Below, piece by piece: positions 53,001 to 64,000 of a stretch of DNA of 64,000 nucleotides. The stretch's first letter is position 1; each line of letters begins with the position of its first letter. This stretch comes from Euwallacea fornicatus (taxonomy: Eukaryota; Arthropoda; Insecta; Coleoptera; Curculionidae): the NCBI RefSeq assembly GCF_040115645.1, contig NW_027096012.1, forward strand, positions 806,001 through 870,000. Direction: 5' to 3'. A program made the position numbers and the translations under genes. The notes beneath the pieces are model-generated. The model made no database searches and was not told the DNA's origin. It saw only the letters and a program-made list of their open reading frames with translations.

Positions 53001-53777
53001 CCGAGCTTCAAAGTTTGAAGAGCCTCAAAAGATGTGTGTTTGAGCACATAAAGTACAATTTTTCTTGGAAGGTCAACAAGATGCATCATGATGTGTTGTG
53101 ACATCTTCAAAATCTTATCGAGCTACTTAATTTGACACTTTGTTTAACAAATTTGGCCCACATTTGCCGAAGTTACCGAGCTTCAAAGTTTGAAAAGTCA
53201 CAAAAGATGTGTGTTTGAGCACATAAAGTACAATTTTTCTTGGAAGTTCAACAAGATGCAATCATGATGTGTTGTGACATCTTCAAAATCTTGTCGAGCT
53301 ACTTAATTTGACACTTTGTTTAACAAATTTCGTCCACATTTGCCGAAGTTACCGAGCTTTAAAGTTTGAAAAGTCACAAAATATGTGTGTTTGAGCACAT
53401 AAAGTACTATTTTTCTTGGAAGTTCAACAAGATGCAATCATGATGTGTTATGTCATTTTAAAGATCTCGTCGAGCTGATTAATTTGACACTTTGTTTAAC
53501 AAATTTGGTCCACATTTGCCGAAGTTACCGAGCTTCAAAGTTTGAAGAGCCTCAAAAGATGTGTGTTTGAGCACATATAATACTATTTTTCTTGGAAGTT
53601 CAACAAGATGCATCATGATGTGTTGTGACATCTTCAAAATCTTGTCGAGCTACTTAATTTGACACTTTGTTTAACAAATTTGGCCCACATTTGCCGAAGT
53701 TACCGAGCTTCAAAGTTTGAAAAGTCACAAAATATGTGTGTTTGAGCACATAAAGTACTATTTTTCTTGGAAATTCA
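50091..53777 (+). repeat. 21-monomer unit, first interval (3,687 bp)
   Basis: Delimited by consecutive 'gcagtcgtg' monomers. The contents match the next interval only in part (at the two ends); 50,94x-51,84x holds other s and B monomers, so the equal length may be partly coincidence. Confidence 0.6.
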
Positions 53778-54303
53778 ACAAGATGCAGTCGTGATGTGTT
53801 GTGACATCTTCAAAATCTTGTCGAGCTACTTAATTTGACACTTTGTTTAACAAATTTGGTCCACATTTGCCGAAGTTACCGAGCTTCAAAGTTTGAAGAG
53901 CCTCAAAAGATGTGTGTTTGAGCACATATAATACTATTTTTCTTGGAAGTTCAACAAGATGCATCATGATGTGTTGTGACATCTTCAAAATCTTGTCAAG
54001 CTACTTGATTTGACACTTTGTTTAACAAATTTGGCCCACATTTGCCGAAGTTACCGAGCTTCAAAGTTTGAAAAGTCACAAAATATGTGTGTTTGAGCAC
54101 ATATAATACTATTTTTCTTGGAAGTTCAACAAGATGCATCATGATGTGTTGTGACATCTTCAAAATCTTGTCGAGCTACTTAATTTGACACTTTGTTTAA
54201 CAAATTTGGTCCACATTTGCCGAAGTTACCGAGCTTCAAAGTTTGAAAAGTCACAAAAGATGTGTGTTTGAGCACATAAAGTACAATTTTTCTTGGAAAT
54301 TCA

Positions 54304-54478
54304 ACAAGATGCATCATGATGTATTGTGACATCTTCAAAATCTTGTCGTGCTGATTAATTTGACACTTTGTTTAACAAATTTGGTCCATATTTGCCGAAG
54401 TTACCGAGCTTCAAAGTTTGAAAAGTCACAAAATATGTGTGTTTGAGCACATAAAGAACTATTTTTCTTGGAAGTTCA
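54304..54478 (+). repeat. Recombinant A/B monomer
   Basis: The left part of the variable box has A states ('gacatcttcaaaatcttg'). The right part has the B state 'gctgattaat' in place of A's 'gctacttaat'. A private 'cgtgctg' sits at the switch (54,347-54,353). The equivalent place in the next copy (near 58,038) is pure A. The simplest reading is gene conversion or crossover inside the box. Confidence 0.8.
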
Positions 54479-54654
54479 ACAAGATGCAATCATGATGTGT
54501 TGTGTCATTTTAAAGATGTCGTCGAGCTGATTAATTTGACACATTGTTTAACAAATTTGGTCCACATTTGCCGAAGTTACCGAGCTTCAAAGTTTGAAAA
54601 GTCACAAAATATGTGTGTTTGAGCACATATAATACTATTTTTCTTGGAAGTTCA

Positions 54655-54829
54655 ACAAGATGCATCATGATGTGTTGTGTCATTTTAAAGATCTCGTCGA
54701 GCTGATTAATTTGACACTTTGTTTAACAAATTTGGTCCACATTTGCCGAAGTTACCGAGCTTCAAAGTTTGAAAAGTCACAAAAGATGTGTGTTTGAGCA
54801 CATAAAGTACAATTTTTCTTGGAAGTTCA
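54655..54829 (+). repeat. Recombinant monomer: short start with B-box
   Basis: The 175-bp start 'gatgcatcatg' is normally linked to the A-box. Here it precedes a B-box ('gtcattttaaag'). The same combination occurs at 58,519 and 62,733, at the expected block offsets (3,864 and 4,214 bp), so one exchange was later copied by block duplication. Confidence 0.82.
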
Positions 54830-57800
54830 ACAAGATGCAATCATGATGTGTTGTGACATCTTCAAAATCTTGTCGAGCTACTTAATTTGACACTTTGTTT
54901 AACAAATTTCGTCCACATTTGCCGAAGTTACCGAGCTTCAAAGTTTGAAAAGTCACAAAATATGTGTGTTTGAGCACATAAAGTACAAATTTTCTTGGAA
55001 GTTCAACAAGATGCAATCATGATGTGTTGTGACATCTTCAAAATCTTGTCGAGCTACTTAATTTGACACTTTGTTTAACAAATTTCGTCCACATTTGCCG
55101 AAGTTACCGAGCTTCAAAGTTTGAAAAGTCACAAAATATGTGTGTTTGAGCACATATACTACTATTTTTCTTGGAAGTTCAACAAGATGCAATCATGATG
55201 TGTTGTGACATCTTCAAAATCTTGTCGAGCTACTTAATTTGACACTTTGTTTAACAAATTTGGTCCACATTTGCCGAAGTTACCGAGCTTCAAAGTTTGA
55301 AAAGTCACAAAATATGTGTGTTTGAGCACATAAAGTACTATTTTTCTTGGAAGTTCAACAAGATGCAATCATGATGTGTTGTGTCATTTTAAAGATGTCG
55401 TCGAGCTGATTAATTTGACACATTGTTTAACAAATTTGGTCCACATTTGCCGAAGTTACCGAGCTTCAAAGTTTGAAAAGTCACAAAATATGTGTGTTTG
55501 AGCACATAAAGTACTATTTTTCTTGGAAGTTCAACAAGATGCAATCATGATGTGTTGTGTCATTTTAAAGATGTCGTCGAGCTGATTAATTTGACACATT
55601 GTTTAACAAATTTGGTCCACATTTGCCGAAGTTACCGAGCTTCAAAGTTTGAAAAGTCACAAAATATGTGTGTTTGAGCACATATACTACTATTTTTCTT
55701 GGAAGTTCAACAAGATGCATCATGATGTATTGTGACATCTTCAAAATCTTGTCGAGCTACTTAATTTGACACTTTGTTTAACAAATTTGGTCCACATTTG
55801 CCGAAGTTACCGAGCTTCAAAGTTTGAAAAGTCACAAAAGATGTGTGTTTGAGCACATAAAGTACAATTTTTCTTGGAAGTTCAACAAGATGCAATCATG
55901 ATGTGTTGTGACATCTTCAAAATCTTGTCGAGCTACTTAATTTGACACTTTGTTTAACAAATTTGGTCCACATTTGCCGAAGTTACCGAGCTTCAAAGTT
56001 TGAAGAGCCTCAAAAGATGTGTGTTTGAGCACATATAGTACTATTTTTCTTGGAAGTTCAACAAGATGCATCATGATGTGTTGTGACATCTTCAAAATCT
56101 TGTCGAGCTACTTAATTTGACACTTTGTTTAACAAATTTGGTCCACATTTGCCGAAGTTACCGAGCTTCAAAGTTTGAAACGTCACAAAATATGTGTGTT
56201 TGAGCACATAAAGTACTATTATTCTTGGAAATTCAACAAGATGCAATCATGATGTGTTGTGTCATTTTAAAGATCTCGTCGAGCTGATTAATTTGACACT
56301 TTGTTTAACAAATTTGGTCCACATTTGCCGAAGTTACCGAGCTTCAAAGTTTGAAAAGTCACAAAAGATGTGTGTTTGAGCACATAAAGTACAATTTTTC
56401 TTGGAAGTTCAACAAGATGCAATCATGATGTGTTGTGACATCTTCAAAATCTTGTCGAGCTACTTAATTTGACACTTTGTTTAACAAATTTGGTCCACAT
56501 TTGCCGAAGTTACCGAGCTTCAAAGTTTGAAAAGTCACAAAATATGTGTGTTTGAGCACATAAAGTACTATTTTTCTTGGAAGTTCAACAAGATGCAATC
56601 ATGATGTGTTGTGTCATTTTAAAGATCTCGTCGAGCTGATTAATTTGACACTTTGTTTAACAAATTTGGTCCACATTTGCCGAAGTTACCGAGCTTCAAA
56701 GTTTGAAGAGCCTCAAAAGATGTGTGTTTGAGCACATAAAGTACAATTTTTCTTGGAAGGTCAACAAGATGCATCATGATGTGTTGTGACATCTTCAAAA
56801 TCTTATCGAGCTACTTAATTTGACACTTTGTTTAACAAATTTGGCCCACATTTGCCGAAGTTACCGAGCTTCAAAGTTTGAAAAGTCACAAAAGATGTGT
56901 GTTTGAGCACATAAAGTACAATTTTTCTTGGAAGTTCAACAAGATGCAATCATGATGTGTTGTGACATCTTCAAAATCTTGTCGAGCTACTTAATTTGAC
57001 ACTTTGTTTAACAAATTTCGTCCACATTTGCCGAAGTTACCGAGCTTTAAAGTTTGAAAAGTCACAAAATATGTGTGTTTGAGCACATAAAGTACTATTT
57101 TTCTTGGAAGTTCAACAAGATGCAATCATGATGTGTTATGTCATTTTAAAGATCTCGTCGAGCTGATTAATTTGACACTTTGTTTAACAAATTTGGTCCA
57201 CATTTGCCGAAGTTACCGAGCTTCAAAGTTTGAAGAGCCTCAAAAGATGTGTGTTTGAGCACATATAATACTATTTTTCTTGGAAGTTCAACAAGATGCA
57301 TCATGATGTGTTGTGACATCTTCAAAATCTTGTCGAGCTACTTAATTTGACACTTTGTTTAACAAATTTGGCCCACATTTGCCGAAGTTACCGAGCTTCA
57401 AAGTTTGAAAAGTCACAAAATATGTGTGTTTGAGCACATAAAGTACTATTTTTCTTGGAAATTCAACAAGATGCAGTCGTGATGTGTTGTGACATCTTCA
57501 AAATCTTGTCGAGCTACTTAATTTGACACTTTGTTTAACAAATTTGGTCCACATTTGCCGAAGTTACCGAGCTTCAAAGTTTGAAGAGCCTCAAAAGATG
57601 TGTGTTTGAGCACATATAATACTATTTTTCTTGGAAGTTCAACAAGATGCATCATGATGTGTTGTGACATCTTCAAAATCTTGTCAAGCTACTTGATTTG
57701 ACACTTTGTTTAACAAATTTGGCCCACATTTGCCGAAGTTACCGAGCTTCAAAGTTTGAAAAGTCACAAAATATGTGTGTTTGAGCACATATAATACTAT

Positions 57801-60800
57801 TTTTCTTGGAAGTTCAACAAGATGCATCATGATGTGTTGTGACATCTTCAAAATCTTGTCGAGCTACTTAATTTGACACTTTGTTTAACAAATTTGGTCC
57901 ACATTTGCCGAAGTTACCGAGCTTCAAAGTTTGAAAAGTCACAAAAGATGTGTGTTTGAGCACATAAAGTACAATTTTTCTTGGAAATTCAACAAGATGC
58001 ATCATGATGTATTGTGACATCTTCAAAATCTTGTCGAGCTACTTAATTTGACACTTTGTTTAACAAATTTGGTCCATATTTGCCGAAGTTACCGAGCTTC
58101 AAAGTTTGAAAAGTCACAAAATATGTGTGTTTGTGCACATAAAGTACTATTTTTCTTGGAAGTTCAACAAGATGCAATCATGATGTGTTATGTCATTTTA
58201 AAGATGTCGTCGAGCTGATTAATTTGACACTTTGTTTAACAAATTTGGTCCATATTTGCCGAAGTTACCGAGCTTCAAAGTTTGAAAAGTCACAAAATAT
58301 GTGTGTTTGAGCACATAAAGAACTATTTTTCTTGGAAGTTCAACAAGATGCAATCATGATGTGTTGTGTCATTTTAAAGATGTCGTCGAGCTGATTAATT
58401 TGACACATTGTTTAACAAATTTGGTCCACATTTGCCGAAGTTACCGAGCTTCAAAGTTTGAAAAGTCACAAAATATGTGTGTTTGAGCACATATAATACT
58501 ATTTTTCTTGGAAGTTCAACAAGATGCATCATGATGTGTTGTGTCATTTTAAAGATCTCGTCGAGCTGATTAATTTGACACTTTGTTTAACAAATTTGGT
58601 CCACATTTGCCGAAGTTACCGAGCTTCAAAGTTTGAAAAGTCACAAAAGATGTGTGTTTGAGCACATAAAGTACAATTTTTCTTGGAAGTTCAACAAGAT
58701 GCAATCATGATGTGTTGTGACATCTTCAAAATCTTGTCGAGCTACTTAATTTGACACTTTGTTTAACAAATTTCGTCCACATTTGCCGAAGTTACCGAGC
58801 TTCAAAGTTTGAAAAGTCACAAAATATGTGTGTTTGAGCACATAAAGTACAAATTTTCTTGGAAGTTCAACAAGATGCAATCATGATGTGTTGTGACATC
58901 TTCAAAATCTTGTCGAGCTACTTAATTTGACACTTTGTTTAACAAATTTCGTCCACATTTGCCGAAGTTACCGAGCTTCAAAGTTTGAAAAGTCACAAAA
59001 TATGTGTGTTTGAGCACATATACTACTATTTTTCTTGGAAGTTCAACAAGATGCAATCATGATGTGTTGTGACATCTTCAAAATCTTGTCGAGCTACTTA
59101 ATTTGACACTTTGTTTAACAAATTTGGTCCACATTTGCCGAAGTTACCGAGCTTCAAAGTTTGAAAAGTCACAAAATATGTGTGTTTGAGCACATAAAGT
59201 ACTATTTTTCTTGGAAGTTCAACAAGATGCAATCATGATGTGTTGTGTCATTTTAAAGATGTCGTCGAGCTGATTAATTTGACACATTGTTTAACAAATT
59301 TGGTCCACATTTGCCGAAGTTACCGAGCTTCAAAGTTTGAAAAGTCACAAAATATGTGTGTTTGAGCACATAAAGTACTATTTTTCTTGGAAGTTCAACA
59401 AGATGCAATCATGATGTGTTGTGTCATTTTAAAGATCTCGTCGAGCTGATTAATTTGACACTTTGTTTAACAAATTTGGTCCACATTTGCCGAAGTTACC
59501 GAGCTTCAAAGTTTGAAGAGTCTCAAAAGATGTGTGTTTGAGCACATATAATACTATTTTTCTTGGAAGGTCAACAAGATGCATCATGATGTGTTGTGAC
59601 ATCTTCAAAATCTTGTCGAGCTACTTAATTTGACACTTTGTTTAACAAATTTGGCCCACATTTGCCGAAGTTACCGAGCTTCAAAGTTTGAAAAGTCACA
59701 AAATACGTGTGTTTGAGCACATATAATACTATTTTTCTTGGAAGTTCAACAAGATGCATCATGATGTGTTGTGACATCTTCAAAATCTTGTCGAGCTACT
59801 TAATTTGACACTTTGTTTAACAAATTTGGTCCACATTTGCCGAAGTTACCGAGCTTCAAAGTTTGAAAAGTCACAAAATATGTGAGTTTGAGCTCATAAA
59901 GTACTATTTTTCTTGGAAGTTCAACAAGATGCAATCATGATGTGTTGTGTCATTTTAAAGATCTCGTCGAGCTGATTAATTTGACACTTTGTTTAACAAA
60001 TTTGGTCCACATTTGCCGAAGTTACCGAGCTTCAAAGTTTGAAGAGCCTCAAAAGATGTGTGTTTGAGCACATATAGTACTATTTTTCTTGGAAGTTCAA
60101 CAAGATGCATCATGATGTGTTGTGACATCTTCAAAATCTTGTCGAGCTACTTAATTTGACACTTTGTTTAACAAATTTGGTCCACATTTGCCGAAGTTAC
60201 CGAGCTTCAAAGTTTGAAACGTCACAAAATATGTGTGTTTGAGCACATATAGTACTATTTTTCTTGGAAGGTCAACAAGATGCATCATGATGTGTTGTGA
60301 CATCTTCAAAATCTTGTCGAGCTACTTAATTTGACACTTTGTTTAACAAATTTGGCCCACATTTGCCGAAGTTACCGAGCTTCAAAGTTTGAAAAGTCAC
60401 AAAATATGTGTGTTTGAGCACATATAATACTATTTTTCTTGGAAGTTCAACAAGATGCATCATGATGTGTTGTGACATCTTCAAAATCTTGTCGAGCTAC
60501 TTAATTTGACACTTTGTTTAACAAATTTGGCCCACATTTGCCGAAGTTACCGAGCTTCAAAGTTTGAAAAGTCACAAAAGATGTGTGTTTGAGCACATAA
60601 AGTACAATTTTTCTTGGAAATTCAACAAGATGCAATCATGATGTGTTGTGACATCTTCAAAATCTTGTCGAGCTACTTAATTTGACACTTTGTTTAACAA
60701 ATTTGGCCCACATTTGCCGAAGTTACCGAGCTTCAAAGTTTGAAAAATCACAAAATATGTGTGTTTGAGCACATATAGTACTATTTTTCTTGGAAGTTCA

Positions 60801-63611
60801 ACAAGATGCATCATGATGTGTTGTGACATCTTCAAAATCTTGTCGAGCTACTTAATTTGACACTTTGTTTAACAAATTTGGTCCACATTTGCCGAAGTTA
60901 CCGAGCTTCAAAGTTTGAAACGTCACAAAATATGTGTGTTTGAGCACATAAAGTACTATTATTCTTGGAAATTCAACAAGATGCAATCATGATGTGTTGT
61001 GACATCTTCAAAATCTTGTCGAGCTACTTAATTTGACACTTTGTTTAACAAATTTCGTCCACATTTGCCGAAGTTACCGAGCTTCAAAGTTTGAAAAGTC
61101 ACAAAAGATGTGTGTTTGAGCACATATAGTACTATTTTTCTTGGAAGTTCAACAAGATGCATCATGATGTGTTGTGACATCTTCAAAATCTTGTCGAGCT
61201 ACTTAATTTGACACTTTGTTTAACAAATTTGGTCCACATTTGCCGAAGTTACCGAGCTTCAAAGTTTGAAACGTCACAAAATATGTGTGTTTGAGCACAT
61301 AAAGTACTATTATTCTTGGAAATTCAACAAGATGCAATCATGATGTGTTGTGACATCTTCAAAATCTTGTCGAGCTACTTAATTTGACACTTTGTTTAAC
61401 AAATTTGGTCCACATTTGCCGAAGTTACCGAGCTTCAAAGTTTGAAACGTCACAAAATATGTGTGTTTGAGCACATAAAGTACAAATTTTCTTGGAAGTT
61501 CAACAAGATGCAATCATGATGTGTTGTGACATCTTCAAAATCTTGTCGAGCTACTTAATTTGACACTTTGTTTAACAAATTTCGTCCACATTTGCCGAAG
61601 TTACCGAGCTTCAAAGTTTGAAAAGTCACAAAATATGTGTGTTTGAGCACATATACTACTATTTTTCTTGGAAGTTCAACAAGATGCAATCATGATGTGT
61701 TGTGACATCTTCAAAATCTTGTCGAGCTACTTAATTTGACACTTTGTTTAACAAATTTGGTCCACATTTGCCGAAGTTACCGAGCTTCAAAGTTTGAAAA
61801 GTCACAAAATATGTGTGTTTGAGCACATAAAGTACTATTTTTCTTGGAAGTTCAACAAGATGCAATCATGATGTGTTGTGTCATTTTAAAGATCTCGTCG
61901 AGCTGATTAATTTGACACTTTGTTTAACAAATTTGGCCCACATTTGCCGAAGTTACCGAGCTTCAAAGTTTGAAAAGTCACAAAATATGTGTGTTTGAGC
62001 ACATATAATACTATTTTTCTTGGAAGTTCAACAAGATGCATCATGATGTGTTGTGACATCTTCAAAATCTTGTCGAGCTACTTAATTTGACACTTTGTTT
62101 AACAAATTTGGTCCACATTTGCCGAAGTTACCGAGCTTCAAAGTTTGAAAAGTCACAAAAGATGTGTGTTTGAGCACATAAAGTACAATTTTTCTTGGAA
62201 ATTCAACAAGATGCATCATGATGTATTGTGACATCTTCAAAATCTTGTCGAGCTACTTAATTTGACACTTTGTTTAACAAATTTGGTCCATATTTGCCGA
62301 AGTTACCGAGCTTCAAAGTTTGAAAAGTCACAAAATATGTGTGTTTGTGCACATAAAGTACTATTTTTCTTGGAAGTTCAACAAGATGCAATCATGATGT
62401 GTTATGTCATTTTAAAGATGTCGTCGAGCTGATTAATTTGACACTTTGTTTAACAAATTTGGTCCATATTTGCCGAAGTTACCGAGCTTCAAAGTTTGAA
62501 AAGTCACAAAATATGTGTGTTTGAGCACATAAAGTACTATTTTTCTTGGAAGTTCAACAAGATGCAATCATGATGTGTTGTGTCATTTTAAAGATGTCGT
62601 CGAGCTGATTAATTTGACACATTGTTTAACAAATTTGGTCCACATTTGCCGAAGTTACCGAGCTTCAAAGTTTGAAAAGTCACAAAATATGTGTGTTTGA
62701 GCACATATAATACTATTTTTCTTGGAAGTTCAACAAGATACATCATGATGTGTTGTGTCATTTTAAAGATCTCGTCGAGCTGATTAATTTGACACTTTGT
62801 TTAACAAATTTGGTCCACATTTGCCGAAGTTACCGAGCTTCAAAGTTTGAAAAGTCACAAAAGATGTGTGTTTGAGCACATAAAGTACAATTTTTCTTGG
62901 AAGTTCAACAAGATGCAATCATGATGTGTTGTGACATCTTCAAAATCTTGTCGAGCTACTTAATTTGACACTTTGTTTAACAAATTTCGTCCACATTTGC
63001 CGAAGTTACCGAGCTTCAAAGTTTGAAAAGTCACAAAATATGTGTGTTTGAGCACATAAAGTACAAATTTTCTTGGAAGTTCAACAAGATGCAATCATGA
63101 TGTGTTGTGACATCTTCAAAATCTTGTCGAGCTACTTAATTTGACACTTTGTTTAACAAATTTCGTCCACATTTGCCGAAGTTACCGAGCTTCAAAGTTT
63201 GAAAAGTCACAAAATATGTGTGTTTGAGCACATATACTACTATTTTTCTTGGAAGTTCAACAAGATGCAATCATGATGTGTTGTGACATCTTCAAAATCT
63301 TGTCGAGCTACTTAATTTGACACTTTGTTTAACAAATTTGGTCCACATTTGCCGAAGTTACCGAGCTTCAAAGTTTGAAAAGTCACAAAATATGTGTGTT
63401 TGAGCACATAAAGTACTATTTTTCTTGGAAGTTCAACAAGATGCAATCATGATGTGTTGTGTCATTTTAAAGATGTCGTCGAGCTGATTAATTTGACACA
63501 TTGTTTAACAAATTTGGTCCACATTTGCCGAAGTTATCGAGCTTCAAAGTTTGAAATGTCTCAAAAGTTGTGTGTTTGAGCACGTAAAGTACTATTTTTC
63601 TTGCAAATTCA

Positions 63612-63787
63612 ACAAGATTCAATAATGATGTGTTGTGGCATCTTCAAAATCTCGTCCAGCTGATTAATTTGGCACTTTGTTTAATAAATTTGGTCCTCAT
63701 TTGCCGAAGTTATCGAGCTTCAAAGTTTGAAAAGTCTCAAAAGTTCTGTGTTTGAGCACGTAAAGTACTATTTTTCTTGGAAATTCA
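63612..63787 (+). repeat. Diverged edge monomer 1
   Basis: The box reads A-like on the left ('catcttcaaaatct') and B-like on the right ('cgtccagctgattaat'). Private changes include 'gattcaataatg', 'tggcatc', 'ttggcac', 'tttaataaa', 'ggtcctcat' and 'gttctgtg'. Confidence 0.82.
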
Positions 63788-63963
63788 ACAAGATGCAATC
63801 ATGATTTGTTGTGACGTCTTAAAGATCTCTTCGAGCTGATTAATTTGACACTTTGTTTAACAAATTTGGTCCTCATTTGCCGAAGTTATCGAGCTTCAAA
63901 GTTTGAAAAGTCACAAAAGTTGTGTGTTTGAGCACATAAAGTACTATTTTTCTTGGAAATTCA
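63788..63963 (+). repeat. Diverged edge monomer 2
   Basis: The box again is A-like on the left ('gacgtctt') and B-like on the right ('aaagatctc', 'gctgatt'). It also has 'gatttgttg', 'ggtcctcat', 'ttatcgagc' and 'aaaagttgtg'. It is followed by a 37-bp partial monomer with the same A-left/B-right start ('gacatcttaaag'). Confidence 0.82.
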
Positions 63964-64000
63964 ACAAGATGCAATCATGATTTGTTGTGACATCTTAAAG

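Larger units (their letters stand above)
53778..57465 (+). repeat. 21-monomer unit, second interval (3,688 bp)
   Basis: Delimited by consecutive 'gcagtcgtg' monomers. The surrounding sequence agrees closely at offset 3,688 from about 52,780 to 54,340 (56,468 to 58,030 in the other copy), and at offset 3,864 (one extra monomer) from about 54,450 to 55,5xx. Confidence 0.75.
49389..63435 (+). repeat. Mosaic c/s domain with 21- to 24-monomer repeat (80 monomers)
   Basis: Mixed c, s, a and b monomers. The rare start 'gatgcagtcgtg' occurs in monomers beginning 50,091, 53,778 and 57,466, spaced 3,687 and 3,688 bp (21 monomers). Each is followed after 176-177 bp by a monomer with 'caagctacttgattt'. 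A further partial copy lies 4,214 bp (24 monomers) on, shown by 'tttgtgcac' at 58,134 and 62,348. Copies differ by one-monomer insertions or deletions, for example near 52,780/56,4xx and near 54,450/58,130. No gene is present. Confidence 0.85.
1..64000 (+). repeat. Tandem satellite array, 176/175-bp monomer
   Basis: The same unit recurs head to tail from the first base to the last, always in one orientation. With the unit phased to begin at 'acaagatgc', starts fall at 1, 177, 353, 529, 705, 881, 1056, 1232 and so on to 63,964. If all length change is by single-base deletion, the spacing gives 364 complete monomers, about 101 of them one base short. One monomer (353-528) counted by hand has 60 G+C in 176. 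Constant segments include 'ttgccgaagtt', 'gagcttcaaagtttga' and 'tgtgtttgagc'. Stop codons occur in all frames, and 176 is not a multiple of three. The length, AT-richness and nested higher-order structure fit a centromeric or pericentromeric satellite. I do not recognise the family; a plant source is inferred only. Confidence 0.97.
63537..64000 (+). repeat. Diverged monomers at the right end (possible array edge)
   Basis: Up to about 63,536 the monomers are of core type. From 63,537 new states appear together and persist: 'ttatcgagc' for 'ttaccgagc', 'ctcaaaagttgtg', 'gagcacgtaaag', 'ggtcctcat' for 'ggtccacat', and 'gattcaataatg'. The monomer at 63,612-63,787 differs from core types at about a dozen sites, whereas block copies inside the core are nearly identical. 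Period and orientation are unchanged (starts 63,436, 63,612, 63,788 and 63,964). This is typical of an older, less homogenised flank, but only three diverged monomers are visible. Confidence 0.85.

Noticed and set aside
1..64000. CRISPR-like array of repeats and spacers
   Set aside because: The full 176-bp unit is repeated with no unique spacers, and the unit is far too long.
1..64000. Telomeric repeats, rRNA, tRNA or transposon fragments
   Set aside because: None seen: every stretch read fits the satellite monomer.
1..64000. Assignment to a named satellite family such as Arabidopsis pAL1/CEN180 or Brassica CentBr
   Set aside because: The length is similar, but I see no convincing match between the monomer and what I recall of these families. 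Length alone is not evidence.

Overview
The whole 64-kb window is one uninterrupted, head-to-tail tandem array of an AT-rich satellite. The monomer is 176 bp, with a common 175-bp variant, and one monomer counted by hand is about 34% GC. Every monomer is in the same orientation. The phase used here starts each monomer at 'acaagatgc'. In that phase the window holds 364 complete monomers and a 37-bp partial one at the right end. I see no genes, RNA genes, transposons, CRISPR arrays or unique sequence. The monomer length (near that of a nucleosome plus linker), the homogeneity, the nested higher-order repeats (HORs) and the short dyads fit a eukaryotic centromeric or pericentromeric satellite. 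A plant is my best guess, but I do not recognise the family and cannot name a species.

Two monomer subfamilies, A and B, differ mainly at seven positions inside a 26-bp box (monomer positions 27-52). Other variable segments give about a dozen recurring monomer types. Short labels are used below: b1, b2, a1, a2, a3, b3, b4, a4, b5 for one group, and c (with the 'gagcctc' box) and s (175-bp, 'ggccc') for the other.

Layout: 1-1,583 is regular HOR, nine monomers. 1,584-11,757 is a mosaic of c/s types, 58 monomers. 11,758-26,884 is regular HOR, 86 monomers, containing a 37-monomer (6,508-bp) superunit twice in tandem. 26,885-28,986 is a copy of the mosaic at 9,656-11,757. 28,987-32,679 is three exact-length 7-monomer HORs (1,231 bp each). 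32,680-36,197 is more HOR. 36,198-39,363 is a third kind of mosaic. 39,364-43,584 is HOR again. 43,585-49,388 holds further copies of the third mosaic, including a 15-monomer (2,638-bp) tandem duplication. 49,389-63,435 is a c/s mosaic with a 21- to 24-monomer repeat. From about 63,537 to the end the monomers become markedly diverged, as if the window were reaching an older edge of the array.

Nothing here encodes a protein system. The interesting content is the hierarchy of duplication (monomer, 7-mer, 37-mer, then multi-kb blocks), the recombinant monomers, the possible ancestral edge, and several short dyads in every monomer. All alignments were done by eye. Offsets come from distances between shared rare variants, and identity values were not computed.
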